Source: Verrucomicrobiota bacterium (GTDB taxonomy: Bacteria > Verrucomicrobiota > Verrucomicrobiia > Verrucomicrobiales > DEV007). Taken from it: 42,478 nt of DNA. Of the stretch, positions 31,781-41,098 are shown piece by piece. The notes under the pieces were generated by a model. That model did not search any database. It saw nothing but the letters and a program-made list of their open reading frames with translations, and was not told where the DNA came from. The position numbers were made by a program, and so were the translations under genes. Within the stretch, counting starts at the first letter, position 1; every line of letters starts with the position of its first letter. The DNA is taken from assembly GCA_020630975.1 (NCBI GenBank), contig JAHDID010000027.1, positions 30,189 through 72,666 of the forward strand. The letters run 5' to 3'.

Positions 31781-32982
31781 TGCGACTTTCTAACCAGATC
31801 ATTGCCCCCTCCGAGCCAGAAGGCTGGGCCTGCTACGACATAGGGCGAAAGAAGTGGCTGGCCGATCGCCCAGGCAGGTCGCGGTCGAACTATCTCTATG
31901 CCATTCCATCGCAAGATATGGTGTCGATCCCGAAGTGGATCAATAGCACAGATCCAGCTGTGATCGCTGGCATCGTCCAGACGGAGATCGAGACCTACCC
32001 GATCGAAGTGGAGCTGGAGCCTGGCACGGTCTACACTCATGAACTGATCCGGCAATCCGGCGGCCGATCGCTGGTGCATATCGTGCTGATGCTGAGAGAG
32101 CCAGAGGCTAGCGGCAGCGGGCATTTTCAGGCTTACTTTCCTCAGGTCGCCTATCTGCCTCCTCCGCCGGACTCTGTGGCGCTGTGGCGTGAGGGCGGTG
32201 TGTGGGTGGCGGGCCATACGGCTAACAATCGGTGGGCTCATTTTACGTTGCTGGGCAATCCGAAGAGCCCACAGGCACTGGCTGGCAGTCTCATGCGCAC
32301 ATCTGCAGAGCTCATGCTGAAGGAGGTGACTACGGGGACGGACTCGGTCGTGATCTGGACAGATGAGGATGATGCCATCGATCCGGCGGTGTTTCGGCCG
32401 CATTTTTCTGAGGTGGCTGTGGCACCGCGCCCTGCCTTGCGAAAGCCGAGTGTGGATAGCTATCGCATCATCCCAAACTCCGTGGCTCGTGCCACACAGC
32501 AGAAGAAAAAGCGCGACGAGAATATCCAGTTCGCCTTTCTTATCCTGATTATGATTTTGCTGGCGGCGGGTTTTCTCGCCTTTGACCTGCGCAAGCGCAC
32601 CAAGCGCAACGCCGAGGTACAGGCCGAGCTGATGGCACTGCAGCCGGTCGCAGCTGAGATCTCTGGCATCCAGGCCCGCTGGCAGGCCCTCGACTCGATC
32701 TCCACTCCTGCTCGATCGCCGCTGGAGGTATTATATCAGTTGAGCAAGGTCGCAGGTGAGCGAGGTATACGCTTCAGCTCATTTGAGATGCGCGATGAGT
32801 CGACGGTGATTTTTGATATGCAGGCTGGCTCGATGCAGGATGCGACAGCTTTTGAAGCCAAACTGGAAAACTCGAAGGAATTGGGACTGTATAGGTGGGT
32901 CTTTTCTTCTCCGCGCTCTCCAAAAGGTATCGTCACTCGCTCTTGTACGGGCGAGCTAATCACAGAAAGTACTGATGAGTAG
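31780..32982 (+). CDS. GspL-like inner-membrane platform protein
   Basis: 400 aa; its ATG overlaps the previous stop by one base (TGATG). Residues 1-240 are a soluble cytoplasmic part with no clear identity; GspL has an actin-like cytoplasmic domain here. A membrane helix (about 248-268, FLILIMILLAAGFLAF) leads into a coiled coil (about 270-300) and a small beta domain (about 320-385) with SPLEVLYQLSKVAGERGIRF and DMQAGSMQDATAFEAKL, like the ferredoxin-like periplasmic domains of GspL/PilN. Gene order and layout support GspL; sequence alone does not. Confidence 0.68.
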   Translation: MRLSNQIIAPSEPEGWACYDIGRKKWLADRPGRSRSNYLYAIPSQDMVSIPKWINSTDPAVIAGIVQTEIETYPIEVELEPGTVYTHELIRQSGGRSLVHIVLMLREPEASGSGHFQAYFPQVAYLPPPPDSVALWREGGVWVAGHTANNRWAHFTLLGNPKSPQALAGSLMRTSAELMLKEVTTGTDSVVIWTDEDDAIDPAVFRPHFSEVAVAPRPALRKPSVDSYRIIPNSVARATQQKKKRDENIQFAFLILIMILLAAGFLAFDLRKRTKRNAEVQAELMALQPVAAEISGIQARWQALDSISTPARSPLEVLYQLSKVAGERGIRFSSFEMRDESTVIFDMQAGSMQDATAFEAKLENSKELGLYRWVFSSPRSPKGIVTRSCTGELITESTDE

Positions 32983-33490
32983 TCGCGAAAGAAACCTAGT
33001 AATCGCTTTTGTCGCGCTGATCTGCTGCGCCGTCATCCTTTTTGGCGCACGGTACTACAAGTCCAAGCGCAAGACTCTGGATACGGAATACCAAAATATC
33101 ACGCAGGAGGTCATGGAGCTGCAAGCTATGGTTGCTGATAGTGAGCGCTGGACCGTGCGCGAGCAGTGGCTGAATGAGAATCTACCTGACTACATCGATG
33201 ATGAGAAAATGCGCCTCGCGTTGGCGCAGGTCATCAGCAACACCAAGGGCTATAAGCTGGAGATCTCCGAACAGGAGTTTCCCGACCCGACTGTGGAGTC
33301 TCATTTCGCTGTCGCAAAGGCATCCTTCCGCGCGACGGGCGAGCTAGACGAAGTGCTCGTCTGGCTGCAGTCACAGATCACCAAACACAAATTTCTCACC
33401 ACACCATTCATCAACATCAATCAACCTGAGGACAATGAGCCTGTTTTCGACATCAAGGTGCATCAATACTACGCCAAGCCTCAGCTGTAG
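32975..33490 (+). CDS. GspM/PilO-like platform protein
   Basis: 171 aa, overlapping the previous gene by 8 bases (ATGAGTAG). One membrane helix (about 8-25) is followed by a coiled coil (KRKTLDTEYQNITQEVMELQAMVADSE) and a small alpha/beta domain that ends in FININQPEDNEPVFDIKVHQY. This is the standard plan of GspM and PilO, which pair with GspL and PilN in the inner-membrane platform. Sequence identity with known GspM is not obvious by eye. Confidence 0.68.
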   Translation: MSSRERNLVIAFVALICCAVILFGARYYKSKRKTLDTEYQNITQEVMELQAMVADSERWTVREQWLNENLPDYIDDEKMRLALAQVISNTKGYKLEISEQEFPDPTVESHFAVAKASFRATGELDEVLVWLQSQITKHKFLTTPFININQPEDNEPVFDIKVHQYYAKPQL

Positions 33491-34193
33491 AGCTGGGTTC
33501 TGGGGGCTCGTCTTGTGTTTCGGTTTGTCCTGTGAATGGGCAGTGAGTGAAGAGGGGCTCCTCCCCAAACCGACATCACCGAGCCTTTATCGACGAGAGT
33601 TTTCATCGTCTATTTTCCAGCGCGAGCTAGTCCAGTCAAAGACCGTAACCGAGCGCGAGGTGAATGACTTTGCTAGCCAATATCAGCTAGAGGGACTAGT
33701 GAGCGATGGCGCTCAGGGGAATCTCGCTTTCGTCAAAGACCTGAAGGACAACCGACTGATGGTGGTGACTCGAAAAACCAATGCCGACGGCATGAAGATG
33801 ATCGACTCAAAGATGGGCAGTCCCAAGGAGAGTTACGTGATCATCGCTAAAGGCACGCAGCGAGGCACTCTGCGGTACAATGATAGCCGATTTCAGAACA
33901 GGGCGGCCAATGCAAAGGCGGCTGCAACTCAATCAAAAAAGCCAGGGAAATTCCCTCCAGGCATGTCGATGTCGAACGCACCGAGACCCGGCCAAGTGCC
34001 TGGCCAGAATGTGGTGTCCGATCCATCAGCCATGCCTCCGGGGATGATGCCGTCGCCCAATGCTCCTAATCCCGCAAATATGACCCCGAATAACGAGATA
34101 CCTGGGGCGTTGCCGCCGATCCCTGGGATGAGTGAAGATATGTCTCGCAATGTATCCAAAACACGCCAGAATGGAGTGAATCCCGGCCCTTAA
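33435..34193 (+). CDS. periplasmic protein in the secretion operon; candidate GspC/PilP functional analogue
   Basis: 252 aa. The start ATG lies inside the previous gene (56-base overlap) and is preceded by GAGG, so translational coupling is likely. A weak signal segment (about 20-37) leads to a region (about 65-140) with QYQLEGLVSDGAQGNLAFVKDLKDNRLMVV and ESYVIIAKGTQRGTLRYNDSRF, which has the look of the HR domain of GspC or PilP that touches the secretin. The last 100 residues are disordered, rich in Pro, Met, Asn and Gly. It sits directly before gspD, as gspC often does. I infer the role from place and shape only. Confidence 0.6.
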   Translation: MSLFSTSRCINTTPSLSCRAGFWGLVLCFGLSCEWAVSEEGLLPKPTSPSLYRREFSSSIFQRELVQSKTVTEREVNDFASQYQLEGLVSDGAQGNLAFVKDLKDNRLMVVTRKTNADGMKMIDSKMGSPKESYVIIAKGTQRGTLRYNDSRFQNRAANAKAAATQSKKPGKFPPGMSMSNAPRPGQVPGQNVVSDPSAMPPGMMPSPNAPNPANMTPNNEIPGALPPIPGMSEDMSRNVSKTRQNGVNPGP

Positions 34194-34232
34194 CTCTCCC
34201 ATCATCTGCCCATCAACACTGCCAAACAATCA

Positions 34233-36527
34233 ATGAGACTTCTTGCTATCCTACTACTGGCTTTCAGCTCAGTGGCTTGGTCGCAGGATCGTATGTTTCA
34301 AGGAAACACCGGTGAACTTCGCGATATCCGTCTGCAGTTTTTCGAGGCAGATATCGAGAGCATTATCCTGCTTTACGAAAATTACACCGGCCGCAGCTTG
34401 ATGCAGGATCCCGCATCGGCTGGGAAAAAGATCACTATCCAGACTTCGGCGGTTATGACTCGAGCCGAGGCGGCTCACTTCATCGAGCACACTTTTCTGC
34501 TCCACGGTTTCGCTGTGGTGCCGACTCAGGATCCGGACTACTGGAAGCTAGTCGCAACGGGGGACAATATTAACAAGGAGTATATCCCGATCATCCGCCA
34601 CGAGCTGGAGATCCCACGCACTGAGGAGGTGATCACTTACATTGCGCCACTGCGGCACATTTCTCCGAATGAAGCGTCTGAGGTATTGACGAGTATCGTC
34701 ACACTCAATCCCTATGGCAAAGTCGTGGCTCTGCCGAGTGCACGATCTCTGATCATTACCGAAAGTGGCTCGAATGTGCGGCGTATGCTGGCTCTGCTAC
34801 GTGAGATCGATCTGCGCAATGTGCCGCGTATCGATAAGCTCATCTGTCTGCAGCGTGCTTCAGCGGAGGATGTGGTGGCATCGCTGACTGAGATCTACTC
34901 GGATCAGGCTGCAGCTCCGCGTCAGTCGAATCAACGCACGGGTGGAGCAGCTGCAGGTATGCCTGGTGGTGTGCCGGCTGCAGCGGCAGGTCGATCAAAC
35001 CCGCTGCCTCAGGACCGCGAGGACGCGCCTATTTTCCAGGCGATCACCAGATCAAACAGTGTCTTGGTGGTGAGTACACCCGACGAGATGGTCGATATCG
35101 AGCGGTTGATCGGTTATCTCGATGCGCCTTCGGAATTGGCGAATTTCATCAAGATCCGTCTCAATTATCTGCGTGTGTCAGATTTTCTGACCATAGCTGG
35201 CGATACGCTGACTCGCGGTCAGACCAGTGAGCAGGGTGGAAATATATCGGGCAACAACGGCGGTACGCAGAACACGGGTAACCTCAGTAACAACAATCTC
35301 GCTATCGGTAGCAATACGGGCACGGGTAGTAGTGGCAGCGGGCTGACGGGGGCTGCGTCGCTGGGTAGTTTGTCCGAGGAGAGTCGGGTCGGTCCGCAGT
35401 CTCTCGTAGTGGGTAAGACACTGCTCGTCGCAGACAATGATCACAATACTTTGATCGCCTCTGGTCCGCCGGAAGATCTGCTTTTGATAGAGGAGCTGGT
35501 AAAGGTGATGGATCTCAAGTCGGACCAGATCCAGATATCTGCAGTCATCGCCCAGCTCACGCTTACGGATGACTATGCCTTTGGGGTCGACTTTCTGCGC
35601 ACGCTGCCAGGCAATGTGGACGGCAGTGATGCAGCTCTAGGGTTTCGCTCTCGCCAGGGCACCCAAGGCGGCCTAGTGGATGTGGATTCTCTGAGCACCG
35701 CGGCGAATTTGATCAGCGGGACGACGGCTGGGTTCAATCTATTTGGGCGCCTCAATTCCAATCTCGACGGTTTGCTCTCGACCTTGGAGACCACCAGTCG
35801 TTTCAAGGTGCTGTCTCGCCCTACCGTTTACACGATCAATAACCGGAAGGCGATCATTCAGACCGGTCAGCGGGTGGCGGTGCCGCGCAGTACATTGTCT
35901 TCGCTCAATCCCAATGGAACTAATTCCAATCAGGTGGTCACAGCTAATATCGACTTCGAGAATGTATTGCTCCGTGTCGAAGTGATTCCGCTGATCAATA
36001 AGGATGGTCAGATCACCCTGCGCATCAATCAGTCGAATGATGATATTGTAGGCTCGCAGACGATCGGAGGTGATCAGATCCCTACCATCGGGACTCAGGC
36101 GCTGGGCACGACGATCATGGTGCCGGATGGGCGTACAGTCTTGCTAGGTGGTTTGATCTCCGAAGAAGATCGCCGCGACGAGCAGGGATTGCCGTTATTT
36201 GCCAATGTGCCATTCCTAGGGCGTGTGGCAGGCTCTCGTGCTGACAATGTCGATCGCCAGGAGCTGCTGATCTTTATCCAGCCCAAGATCATCAACAGCA
36301 ATGCGAAATACTTCTGCGTCGATGAAGATCTCATCGATCGCACCCGAGTCGGCTCCGATGGTGTTGATTTTTCTGAGGGGACTGTCGATAACCTGCCATC
36401 ATTCGAGGCGCGTGAGTTCGAGTCTGCCGAGAAACGCATGCGCGGTTTTGGCAATCTGCTGCGCAAGATCAAGGCAAAGAAAGAGGGGCAGAGCATCCAG
36501 GCTGTACCAGTCTTTGATCGGCCTTAA
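34233..36527 (+). CDS. gspD: type II secretion outer-membrane secretin
   Basis: 764 aa with a signal peptide (cut near AWSQ). N0/N1-type domains follow: IRLQFFEADIESIILLYENYTGRSLM, HFIEHTFLLHGFAVV, then NEASEVLTSIVTLNPYG and further N-domain repeats with Gly/Asn-rich linkers (about 230-260 and 330-385). The secretin core (about 510-690) has LSRPTVYTINNRKAIIQTGQRV, GTTIMVPDGRTVLLGGLI and VPFLGRVAGSR with RQELLIFIQPKII. It forms the outer-membrane channel of the system whose I, J, K, L and M genes lie upstream. No Shine-Dalgarno motif precedes the ATG. The gap downstream begins with hairpins, so it is likely the last gene of the operon. Confidence 0.95.
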   Translation: MRLLAILLLAFSSVAWSQDRMFQGNTGELRDIRLQFFEADIESIILLYENYTGRSLMQDPASAGKKITIQTSAVMTRAEAAHFIEHTFLLHGFAVVPTQDPDYWKLVATGDNINKEYIPIIRHELEIPRTEEVITYIAPLRHISPNEASEVLTSIVTLNPYGKVVALPSARSLIITESGSNVRRMLALLREIDLRNVPRIDKLICLQRASAEDVVASLTEIYSDQAAAPRQSNQRTGGAAAGMPGGVPAAAAGRSNPLPQDREDAPIFQAITRSNSVLVVSTPDEMVDIERLIGYLDAPSELANFIKIRLNYLRVSDFLTIAGDTLTRGQTSEQGGNISGNNGGTQNTGNLSNNNLAIGSNTGTGSSGSGLTGAASLGSLSEESRVGPQSLVVGKTLLVADNDHNTLIASGPPEDLLLIEELVKVMDLKSDQIQISAVIAQLTLTDDYAFGVDFLRTLPGNVDGSDAALGFRSRQGTQGGLVDVDSLSTAANLISGTTAGFNLFGRLNSNLDGLLSTLETTSRFKVLSRPTVYTINNRKAIIQTGQRVAVPRSTLSSLNPNGTNSNQVVTANIDFENVLLRVEVIPLINKDGQITLRINQSNDDIVGSQTIGGDQIPTIGTQALGTTIMVPDGRTVLLGGLISEEDRRDEQGLPLFANVPFLGRVAGSRADNVDRQELLIFIQPKIINSNAKYFCVDEDLIDRTRVGSDGVDFSEGTVDNLPSFEAREFESAEKRMRGFGNLLRKIKAKKEGQSIQAVPVFDRP

Positions 36528-36550
36528 GGGGGAGGCTTCCTCGTAACATT

Positions 36551-36730
36551 CTATAGGTCGTATGTGACCTATAGGACCTATTTCACTAGGATAGGGTTAC
36601 TTGTAGTGCTAGTAGGCTATAGAGTTGCGTATTAGGCTACAGGGCTGTGTCTCAGCCTGTCGGTTAGCTGAAGGCTGACCCTACGTAGGATCAGCTTTTA
36701 GCTGATCGGCTTCCCACTCATTGTAGTGGG
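36551..36730. repeat. palindrome-rich intergenic stretch (gap 36528-36841)
   Basis: Between gspD and the tRNA there is no gene but at least four dyads: 36551-36574 (9-bp stem ctataggtc/gacctatag), 36652-36678 (7-bp tcagcct/aggctga), 36689-36707 (8-bp gatcagct/agctgatc, loop ttt) and 36713-36730 (6-bp cccact/agtggg). Part of ctatagg recurs, and the palindrome ctacgtag sits at 36681-36688. The first may end the gspD transcript; the rest are unexplained. Confidence 0.55.
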
Positions 36731-36841
36731 GTTAATAAAGTTGTAGCTGATGGCTGCTATCGGATTTTCCTAGACAGAGATAACGGATTAAAGTCTTGGT
36801 TAACTCTCTCTCAGAATCACTTTAGAAGACGGTTTCTAAAG

Positions 36842-36918
36842 TGGCGAAGTGGACGGGACTTGAACCCGCAACCTCCGGCGTGACAGGCCGGTGCTCTAAC
36901 CAATTGAGCCACCACTCC
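36842..36918 (-). tRNA. tRNA-Asp (anticodon GTC)
   Basis: 77-base cloverleaf with an encoded CCA end. Acceptor arm ggagtgg pairs with ccacttc (one G-T), D stem gctc/gagc, anticodon stem ccggc/gccgg with loop ctGTCac, variable loop of five, T stem gcggg/cccgt with ttcaagt loop. The anticodon GTC and G1-C72 with discriminator G fit tRNA-Asp. Confidence 0.97.
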
Positions 36919-36980
36919 GTGTGGGAGGCGGATTATATCTTAACTTTTAACATAGTGCAACAGAAAAATAGCAAAATTCG

Positions 36981-37008
36981 TTGATTTAGGCAGATATGGG
37001 GATAGACT
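36981..37008 (+). promoter_or_regulatory. candidate promoter of rplS
   Basis: TTGATT (36981-36986), 16-base spacer, TAGACT (37003-37008); start of transcription expected near 37015, about 55 bases before the rplS ATG. Reasonable but not perfect match to a housekeeping promoter. Confidence 0.4.
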
Positions 37009-37015
37009 CTCGGCC

Positions 37016-37034
37016 CTTCGTTAAGGAAACGAAG
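37016..37034 (+). promoter_or_regulatory. leader hairpin upstream of rplS
   Basis: Perfect 7-bp stem cttcgtt/aacgaag with a 5-base loop, placed 34 bases before the rplS start, in the expected leader RNA. L19 leader structures are known in other phyla; whether this one binds L19 cannot be told from sequence. Confidence 0.4.
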
Positions 37035-37068
37035 ACTGTAATGCCAACCCACGAGATTAAGCACGATA

Positions 37069-37419
37069 ATGAATGTAATCGATAAGATCGAAAAAGAGCA
37101 AATGAAGACAGACGTGCCAGACTTCGGTCCTGGTGATTCTGTGGATGTTCATTCACGAGTGGTAGAGGGTGGCAAAGAGCGTATCCAGATTTTCAAAGGG
37201 ATCGTCATCGGCCGTCGTGGCACTGGTGTGAACCAGGCTTTCACCGTCCGTAAGATCTCCAACGGCGAAGGCGTCGAGCGTGTCTTTCAACTGCACTCAC
37301 CAAAGGTCGCCAAGGTAGAGGTGAAGAAGCACGGTAAGGTGCGTCGCGCTAAACTGAACTACCTCAGAGATCGTGTGGGTAAGTCCGCTACTCAAGTGAA
37401 GTCCAGAGATCGCAAGTAA
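37069..37419 (+). CDS. rplS: 50S ribosomal protein L19
   Basis: 116 aa, normal length. Family stretches: [57 protein letters not shown] and the basic end [14 protein letters not shown]. trmD, the usual upstream partner, is absent; tRNA-Asp lies upstream on the other strand. A strong terminator follows the stop, so it is probably transcribed alone from its own promoter. Confidence 0.98.
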   Translation: MNVIDKIEKEQMKTDVPDFGPGDSVDVHSRVVEGGKERIQIFKGIVIGRRGTGVNQAFTVRKISNGEGVERVFQLHSPKVAKVEVKKHGKVRRAKLNYLRDRVGKSATQVKSRDRK

Positions 37420-37444
37420 GCTGTCCGCTTCATTCAAAACTTTC

Positions 37445-37477
37445 AAAAAGGACGGCTATCCTAGTCGTCCTTTTTTT
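37445..37477 (+). terminator. rho-independent terminator after rplS
   Basis: 10-bp stem aaaaaggacg (37445-37454) with cgtccttttt (37466-37475), 11-base loop, then further T residues. Confidence 0.9.
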
Positions 37478-37530
37478 GTGCTAGCAAGCCTAGGCGACAG
37501 GATTACAGTGCGCCGCAAAACTTTTCATTT

Positions 37531-38841
37531 ATGAGCCAAGAATCGATCGATAAAATTGTCGTGGCCTACTCCGGAGGCCTGGATACGTCTGTGCTGCTGA
37601 AGTGGCTGAAGGACAAGTATCAAGCCGAGGTCATCGCCTACTGTGCCGATGTCGGTCAGCAGGAGGAGCTAGACGGGCTAGAAGAAAAAGCGCTGAACAC
37701 TGGCGCATCAGCTTGTATCATCGACGATCTCAAAGCGCCTTTCGCCAAAGACTTCATCTTCCCGATGGTGCAGGCCGAGGCACTCTATGAGGGTCAGTAT
37801 CTGCTGGGCACATCGATCGCTCGCCCCTGTATCTCCGAGGGCATGGTCCGCGTCGCCAGGGAGTATGGTGCGACTGCCATCGCTCACGGTGCTACGGGTA
37901 AGGGTAATGACCAGGTGCGTTTCGAGCTGTCCACCGCGTCTCTCGCTCCGGATATCGAGATGATCGCTCCTTGGCGTCAGGATGACTTCCGCGAGGAGTT
38001 TCCAGGGCGTGCTGAGATGATCGACTACGCGGCTCGCGAGGGCATCCCAGTGCAGGCTTCGGCGAAGAAGTCCTACAGCATGGATAGAAACCTACTGCAC
38101 ATCAGCTTCGAGAGCGGTGAGCTGGAGGACACCTGGTACGATGCGACTGGCGACGAATCTAAGGACATGTACGTGCTGTCAGTCTCTCCAGAGGACGCAC
38201 CGGACAAGCCTGAGTATGTGCAGCTGCTTTTCGAAAAGGGTAATTGTGTCGGCATCAAGCTGGATCGCATCGACGAGCTCATCGCTGAACTGGGCGATGT
38301 CTCCGCAGAGGGCAAAGATGGCGACTACACGCTGCTCTCGCCCTACGGTGTGATGCGTGTGCTCAATGCTATAGCGGGCCAGCACGGTATCGGTCGGATC
38401 GATATGGTGGAAAACCGCTTCGTCGGCATGAAGAGTCGCGGTATCTATGAGACTCCAGGTGGCACAGTGCTGATGGCGGCTCACCGCCAGGTCGAGAGTA
38501 TCACTATGGATCGCGAGGTGATGCGCCTCCGCGATAGTCTGATCCCGAAATACGCTGAGCTCGTCTACAATGGCTTCTGGTTTGCACCAGAGCGCGAGGC
38601 GCTGCAGTCGATGGTCACTCACACGCAGGAGACTGTATCTGGCGAGGTGCGCCTGAAGCTCTACAAGGGCAACATCATCACCGCAGGCCGTAGATCGCCT
38701 CTCAGTCTTTACGATGAGGATGTGGCGACTATGGAGGGTGGCTGCGAAGAGGCTTACAACCAGAACGACGCGACTGGTTTCATCCGCCTCAATGGCCTCC
38801 GCCTGAAGAGCGAAGCCAAGCGCCGCCAGCAGCAGGGCTAG
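37531..38841 (+). CDS. argG: argininosuccinate synthase
   Basis: ATP-dependent ligase joining citrulline and aspartate to argininosuccinate, the seventh step of arginine synthesis; cytoplasmic tetramer. 436 aa, slightly longer than the usual 400. The PP-loop is [17 protein letters not shown] near the start; citrulline and aspartate sites are in [13 protein letters not shown] and [16 protein letters not shown]. Further motifs are [17 protein letters not shown] and GIYETPGG. It stands alone, between two terminators. Confidence 0.98.
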   Translation: MSQESIDKIVVAYSGGLDTSVLLKWLKDKYQAEVIAYCADVGQQEELDGLEEKALNTGASACIIDDLKAPFAKDFIFPMVQAEALYEGQYLLGTSIARPCISEGMVRVAREYGATAIAHGATGKGNDQVRFELSTASLAPDIEMIAPWRQDDFREEFPGRAEMIDYAAREGIPVQASAKKSYSMDRNLLHISFESGELEDTWYDATGDESKDMYVLSVSPEDAPDKPEYVQLLFEKGNCVGIKLDRIDELIAELGDVSAEGKDGDYTLLSPYGVMRVLNAIAGQHGIGRIDMVENRFVGMKSRGIYETPGGTVLMAAHRQVESITMDREVMRLRDSLIPKYAELVYNGFWFAPEREALQSMVTHTQETVSGEVRLKLYKGNIITAGRRSPLSLYDEDVATMEGGCEEAYNQNDATGFIRLNGLRLKSEAKRRQQQG

Positions 38842-38865
38842 AGCTGGGAAAGAGCACTTTTGAGG

Positions 38866-38906
38866 AAAAGATCGGTCGGATCAGTCAGATCTGGCCGATC
38901 TTTTTT
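38866..38906. terminator. bidirectional terminator between argG and the methyltransferase gene
   Basis: 10-bp stem aaaagatcgg (38866-38875) with ccgatctttt (38895-38904), 19-base loop, T run after and A run before, so it can stop both converging transcripts. Confidence 0.85.
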
Positions 38907-38909
38907 CGT

Positions 38910-39521
38910 TTAGCACCCGGGAAAGAAGCGCCCGGAGCTCTTGCGATACTCCGCATAGGCATCGCCAAAGACTTCACCTAGCGCTTTCTCCTCGTAGCCA
39001 GCCTTCCAGTGCATGGCCACGGTCAAGATCACCAGCGAAGCCAGCAGCGGGATTCCGGGGAGTATCAGAAAGCAGCCGAGGATGATCAGCCACTGCAGGG
39101 AATAGATCGGGTGGCGCACCAGTTTGTAGGGTCCGTTGGTGATCAGTTCGTTGGTCTTACCTTTGTTCACCGAGATCGACCAAGCATTGCCAAGGGTGAT
39201 GTAGCACCACCAGGTGCCGATAAAGCCGAGTGCCACTAGCACCAAACCAATAATGGCGGCGCTGGAAAACTGGAACAACTCAGGTCCGATCCCCTGTAGC
39301 CACGGGCTGGCGGCCCACAGGCCGATGATGAGGCCCCATGCTAGCCACAGCACGTAGTCGAGATTGCGTTTCGGCTTGAGCGATGGCGAGCTGCCGGTAC
39401 GCTTTTTGATCACGGCGGCATTCACGGCTACACCGCCCCAGTAGAGGATGGCGGATAGAAAAGGGACGAGTGTCAGAAAAGTCATCGGCAGACCAATGAA
39501 ACTGGCTGGCGCGATAAGCAA
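38910..39521 (-). CDS. ICMT/PEMT-family membrane methyltransferase
   Basis: 203 aa with about five membrane helices. The C-terminal signature of isoprenylcysteine and phospholipid methyltransferases is present: ITNGPYKLVRHPIYSL (the RHP motif binds S-adenosylmethionine), then EEKALGEVFGDAYAEYRKSSGRFFP. Bacterial members modify lipids or unknown substrates. The gene converges on argG and is divergent from the ABC transporter ATPase 56 bases away. Confidence 0.82.
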   Translation of the reverse strand: MLIAPASFIGLPMTFLTLVPFLSAILYWGGVAVNAAVIKKRTGSSPSLKPKRNLDYVLWLAWGLIIGLWAASPWLQGIGPELFQFSSAAIIGLVLVALGFIGTWWCYITLGNAWSISVNKGKTNELITNGPYKLVRHPIYSLQWLIILGCFLILPGIPLLASLVILTVAMHWKAGYEEKALGEVFGDAYAEYRKSSGRFFPGC

Positions 39522-39577
39522 GCAATTTAGTGCTGACTCGTGTCGCTAGGATCGTTATTCTCGCTGGGATATTAACC

Positions 39578-41098
39578 ATGGCAGAGACAGCCTCAGTAGC
39601 GCCGATCATCGAGATGTCGGGGATCCACAAGCGATTCCCCGGGGTTCATGCACTGCGTGGTGTCGATCTGGAGCTGCATCGGGGTGAGGTGGTCGCCCTG
39701 CTGGGTGAAAATGGCGCGGGTAAGAGCACGCTCATCAAAGTGCTAGGTGGGGCTCACCAGCCGAGCGAGGGGCGGATCTCTATCGATGGTCGAGAGAGTG
39801 TGATCAGCTCGCCAGTGGCCTCGCAGGCGGCTGGGATCGCCGTGATTTACCAGGAGTTCAATCTCGTGCCAGCGCTCTCGGTGCGGGAGAATATCTTTCT
39901 CGGCCGAGAGCAGACTCGGGCTGGACGTATCGATCATCAGCAGGAGCGGCGACAGGCGCAGCATTGGCTAGAGCAGATCGGCTTTCAGATCGATCCCGAT
40001 AGTCTCTGCCAAGATCTGACGATCGCGCAGCAGCAGGCGGTCGAGATCGCCAAAGCACTGTCGACCGACGCTCGCATGATGATCATGGACGAGCCATCGG
40101 CAGCCCTGAGCCCAGCTGAGGTCGAGCAGCTGCACCAAGTCATTCGCGGGCTACAGGCTCGGGATATCGCAGTCGTCTACATCTCGCATCGTCTGGAGGA
40201 GGTCGAGGCTATCTGCGATCGTGCTGTGGTCCTGCGAGATGGTGCCTGTGTCGGCTCGGGGCTGGTGGCGGAGCTGAGCCGAGGCGACATCATCGAGATG
40301 ATGGTCGGCCGCAGTATGGATGCGGAATTTCCACCTCGCACGCAGCGCACTGTGGGGGAGGAGAAGCTGCGTGTAGAAAATCTATCGGCACCGCCACAGG
40401 TGCGAGGTGTCAGCCTGCGGGCCCATGCGGGCGAGGTGCTGGGTATCGCTGGTCTGGTGGGTGCTGGGCGCTCGGAGACGATGCGAGCCCTCTTTGGGGC
40501 CGATCGGCGGGCGACAGGCGAGATCTTTATCGATGGTGAGCCGGTCGATATCCGCGCGCCACGAGATGCCATCGAGCAGGGTATCGCTTTTCTCACCGAG
40601 GACAGAAAGGCTGAGGGTTTGGTGCTGGGGCACTCGGTGTTGCATAATTTTGGGCTGCCAAATTTGCAGCGCTTTCGGCGCCCACCGGCGAGTATCGATA
40701 CGCGGGCCGAGCGGCGTGCCTTTGCCGACTATACCGATCAGCTAGGCATCAAGATATCATCTCCAGAGCAGTTGGCTGGCCAGCTGTCGGGTGGCAACCA
40801 GCAGAAAGTCGTCATCGCCAAGTGGCTGGAGCGAGATGCTGATATCCTGATATTCGACGAGCCGACTCGTGGTATCGATGTCGGTGCGAAGTATGAAATC
40901 TATCAGCTCATCGATCGCCTCTGTGAGCAGGGCAAAGCCATCATCATGATCAGCAGCGAGCTATCTGAGCTACTCGGCATGTGCGATCGCATCCTCGTCA
41001 TGCACGAGGGGCAGATCCGTGGCGAGATCACCGATGTCGCCTCTGCCAGCCAGGAAGACCTACTAAAAATCGCTATCGACGACGACCATGAAAAATAA
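39578..41098 (+). CDS. sugar ABC transporter ATP-binding protein, RbsA/MglA type
   Basis: 506 aa with two fused ATPase domains, as in ribose and galactose importers. First domain: Walker A GENGAGKSTL, signature LTIAQQQAVEIAKAL (LSGGQ replaced by the usual L-T-I-x-x-Q), Walker B MMIMDEPSAAL. Second domain (from about residue 260): a degenerate Walker A GLVGAGRSETM, signature LSGGNQQKVV, Walker B ILIFDEPTRGIDVG. This asymmetry is normal for the family. I start at the ATG at 39578; the frame is open upstream to 39530. The permease gene overlaps it by 11 bases. No substrate-binding protein gene is seen in the window, so the sugar is unknown. Confidence 0.95.
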   Translation: MAETASVAPIIEMSGIHKRFPGVHALRGVDLELHRGEVVALLGENGAGKSTLIKVLGGAHQPSEGRISIDGRESVISSPVASQAAGIAVIYQEFNLVPALSVRENIFLGREQTRAGRIDHQQERRQAQHWLEQIGFQIDPDSLCQDLTIAQQQAVEIAKALSTDARMMIMDEPSAALSPAEVEQLHQVIRGLQARDIAVVYISHRLEEVEAICDRAVVLRDGACVGSGLVAELSRGDIIEMMVGRSMDAEFPPRTQRTVGEEKLRVENLSAPPQVRGVSLRAHAGEVLGIAGLVGAGRSETMRALFGADRRATGEIFIDGEPVDIRAPRDAIEQGIAFLTEDRKAEGLVLGHSVLHNFGLPNLQRFRRPPASIDTRAERRAFADYTDQLGIKISSPEQLAGQLSGGNQQKVVIAKWLERDADILIFDEPTRGIDVGAKYEIYQLIDRLCEQGKAIIMISSELSELLGMCDRILVMHEGQIRGEITDVASASQEDLLKIAIDDDHEK

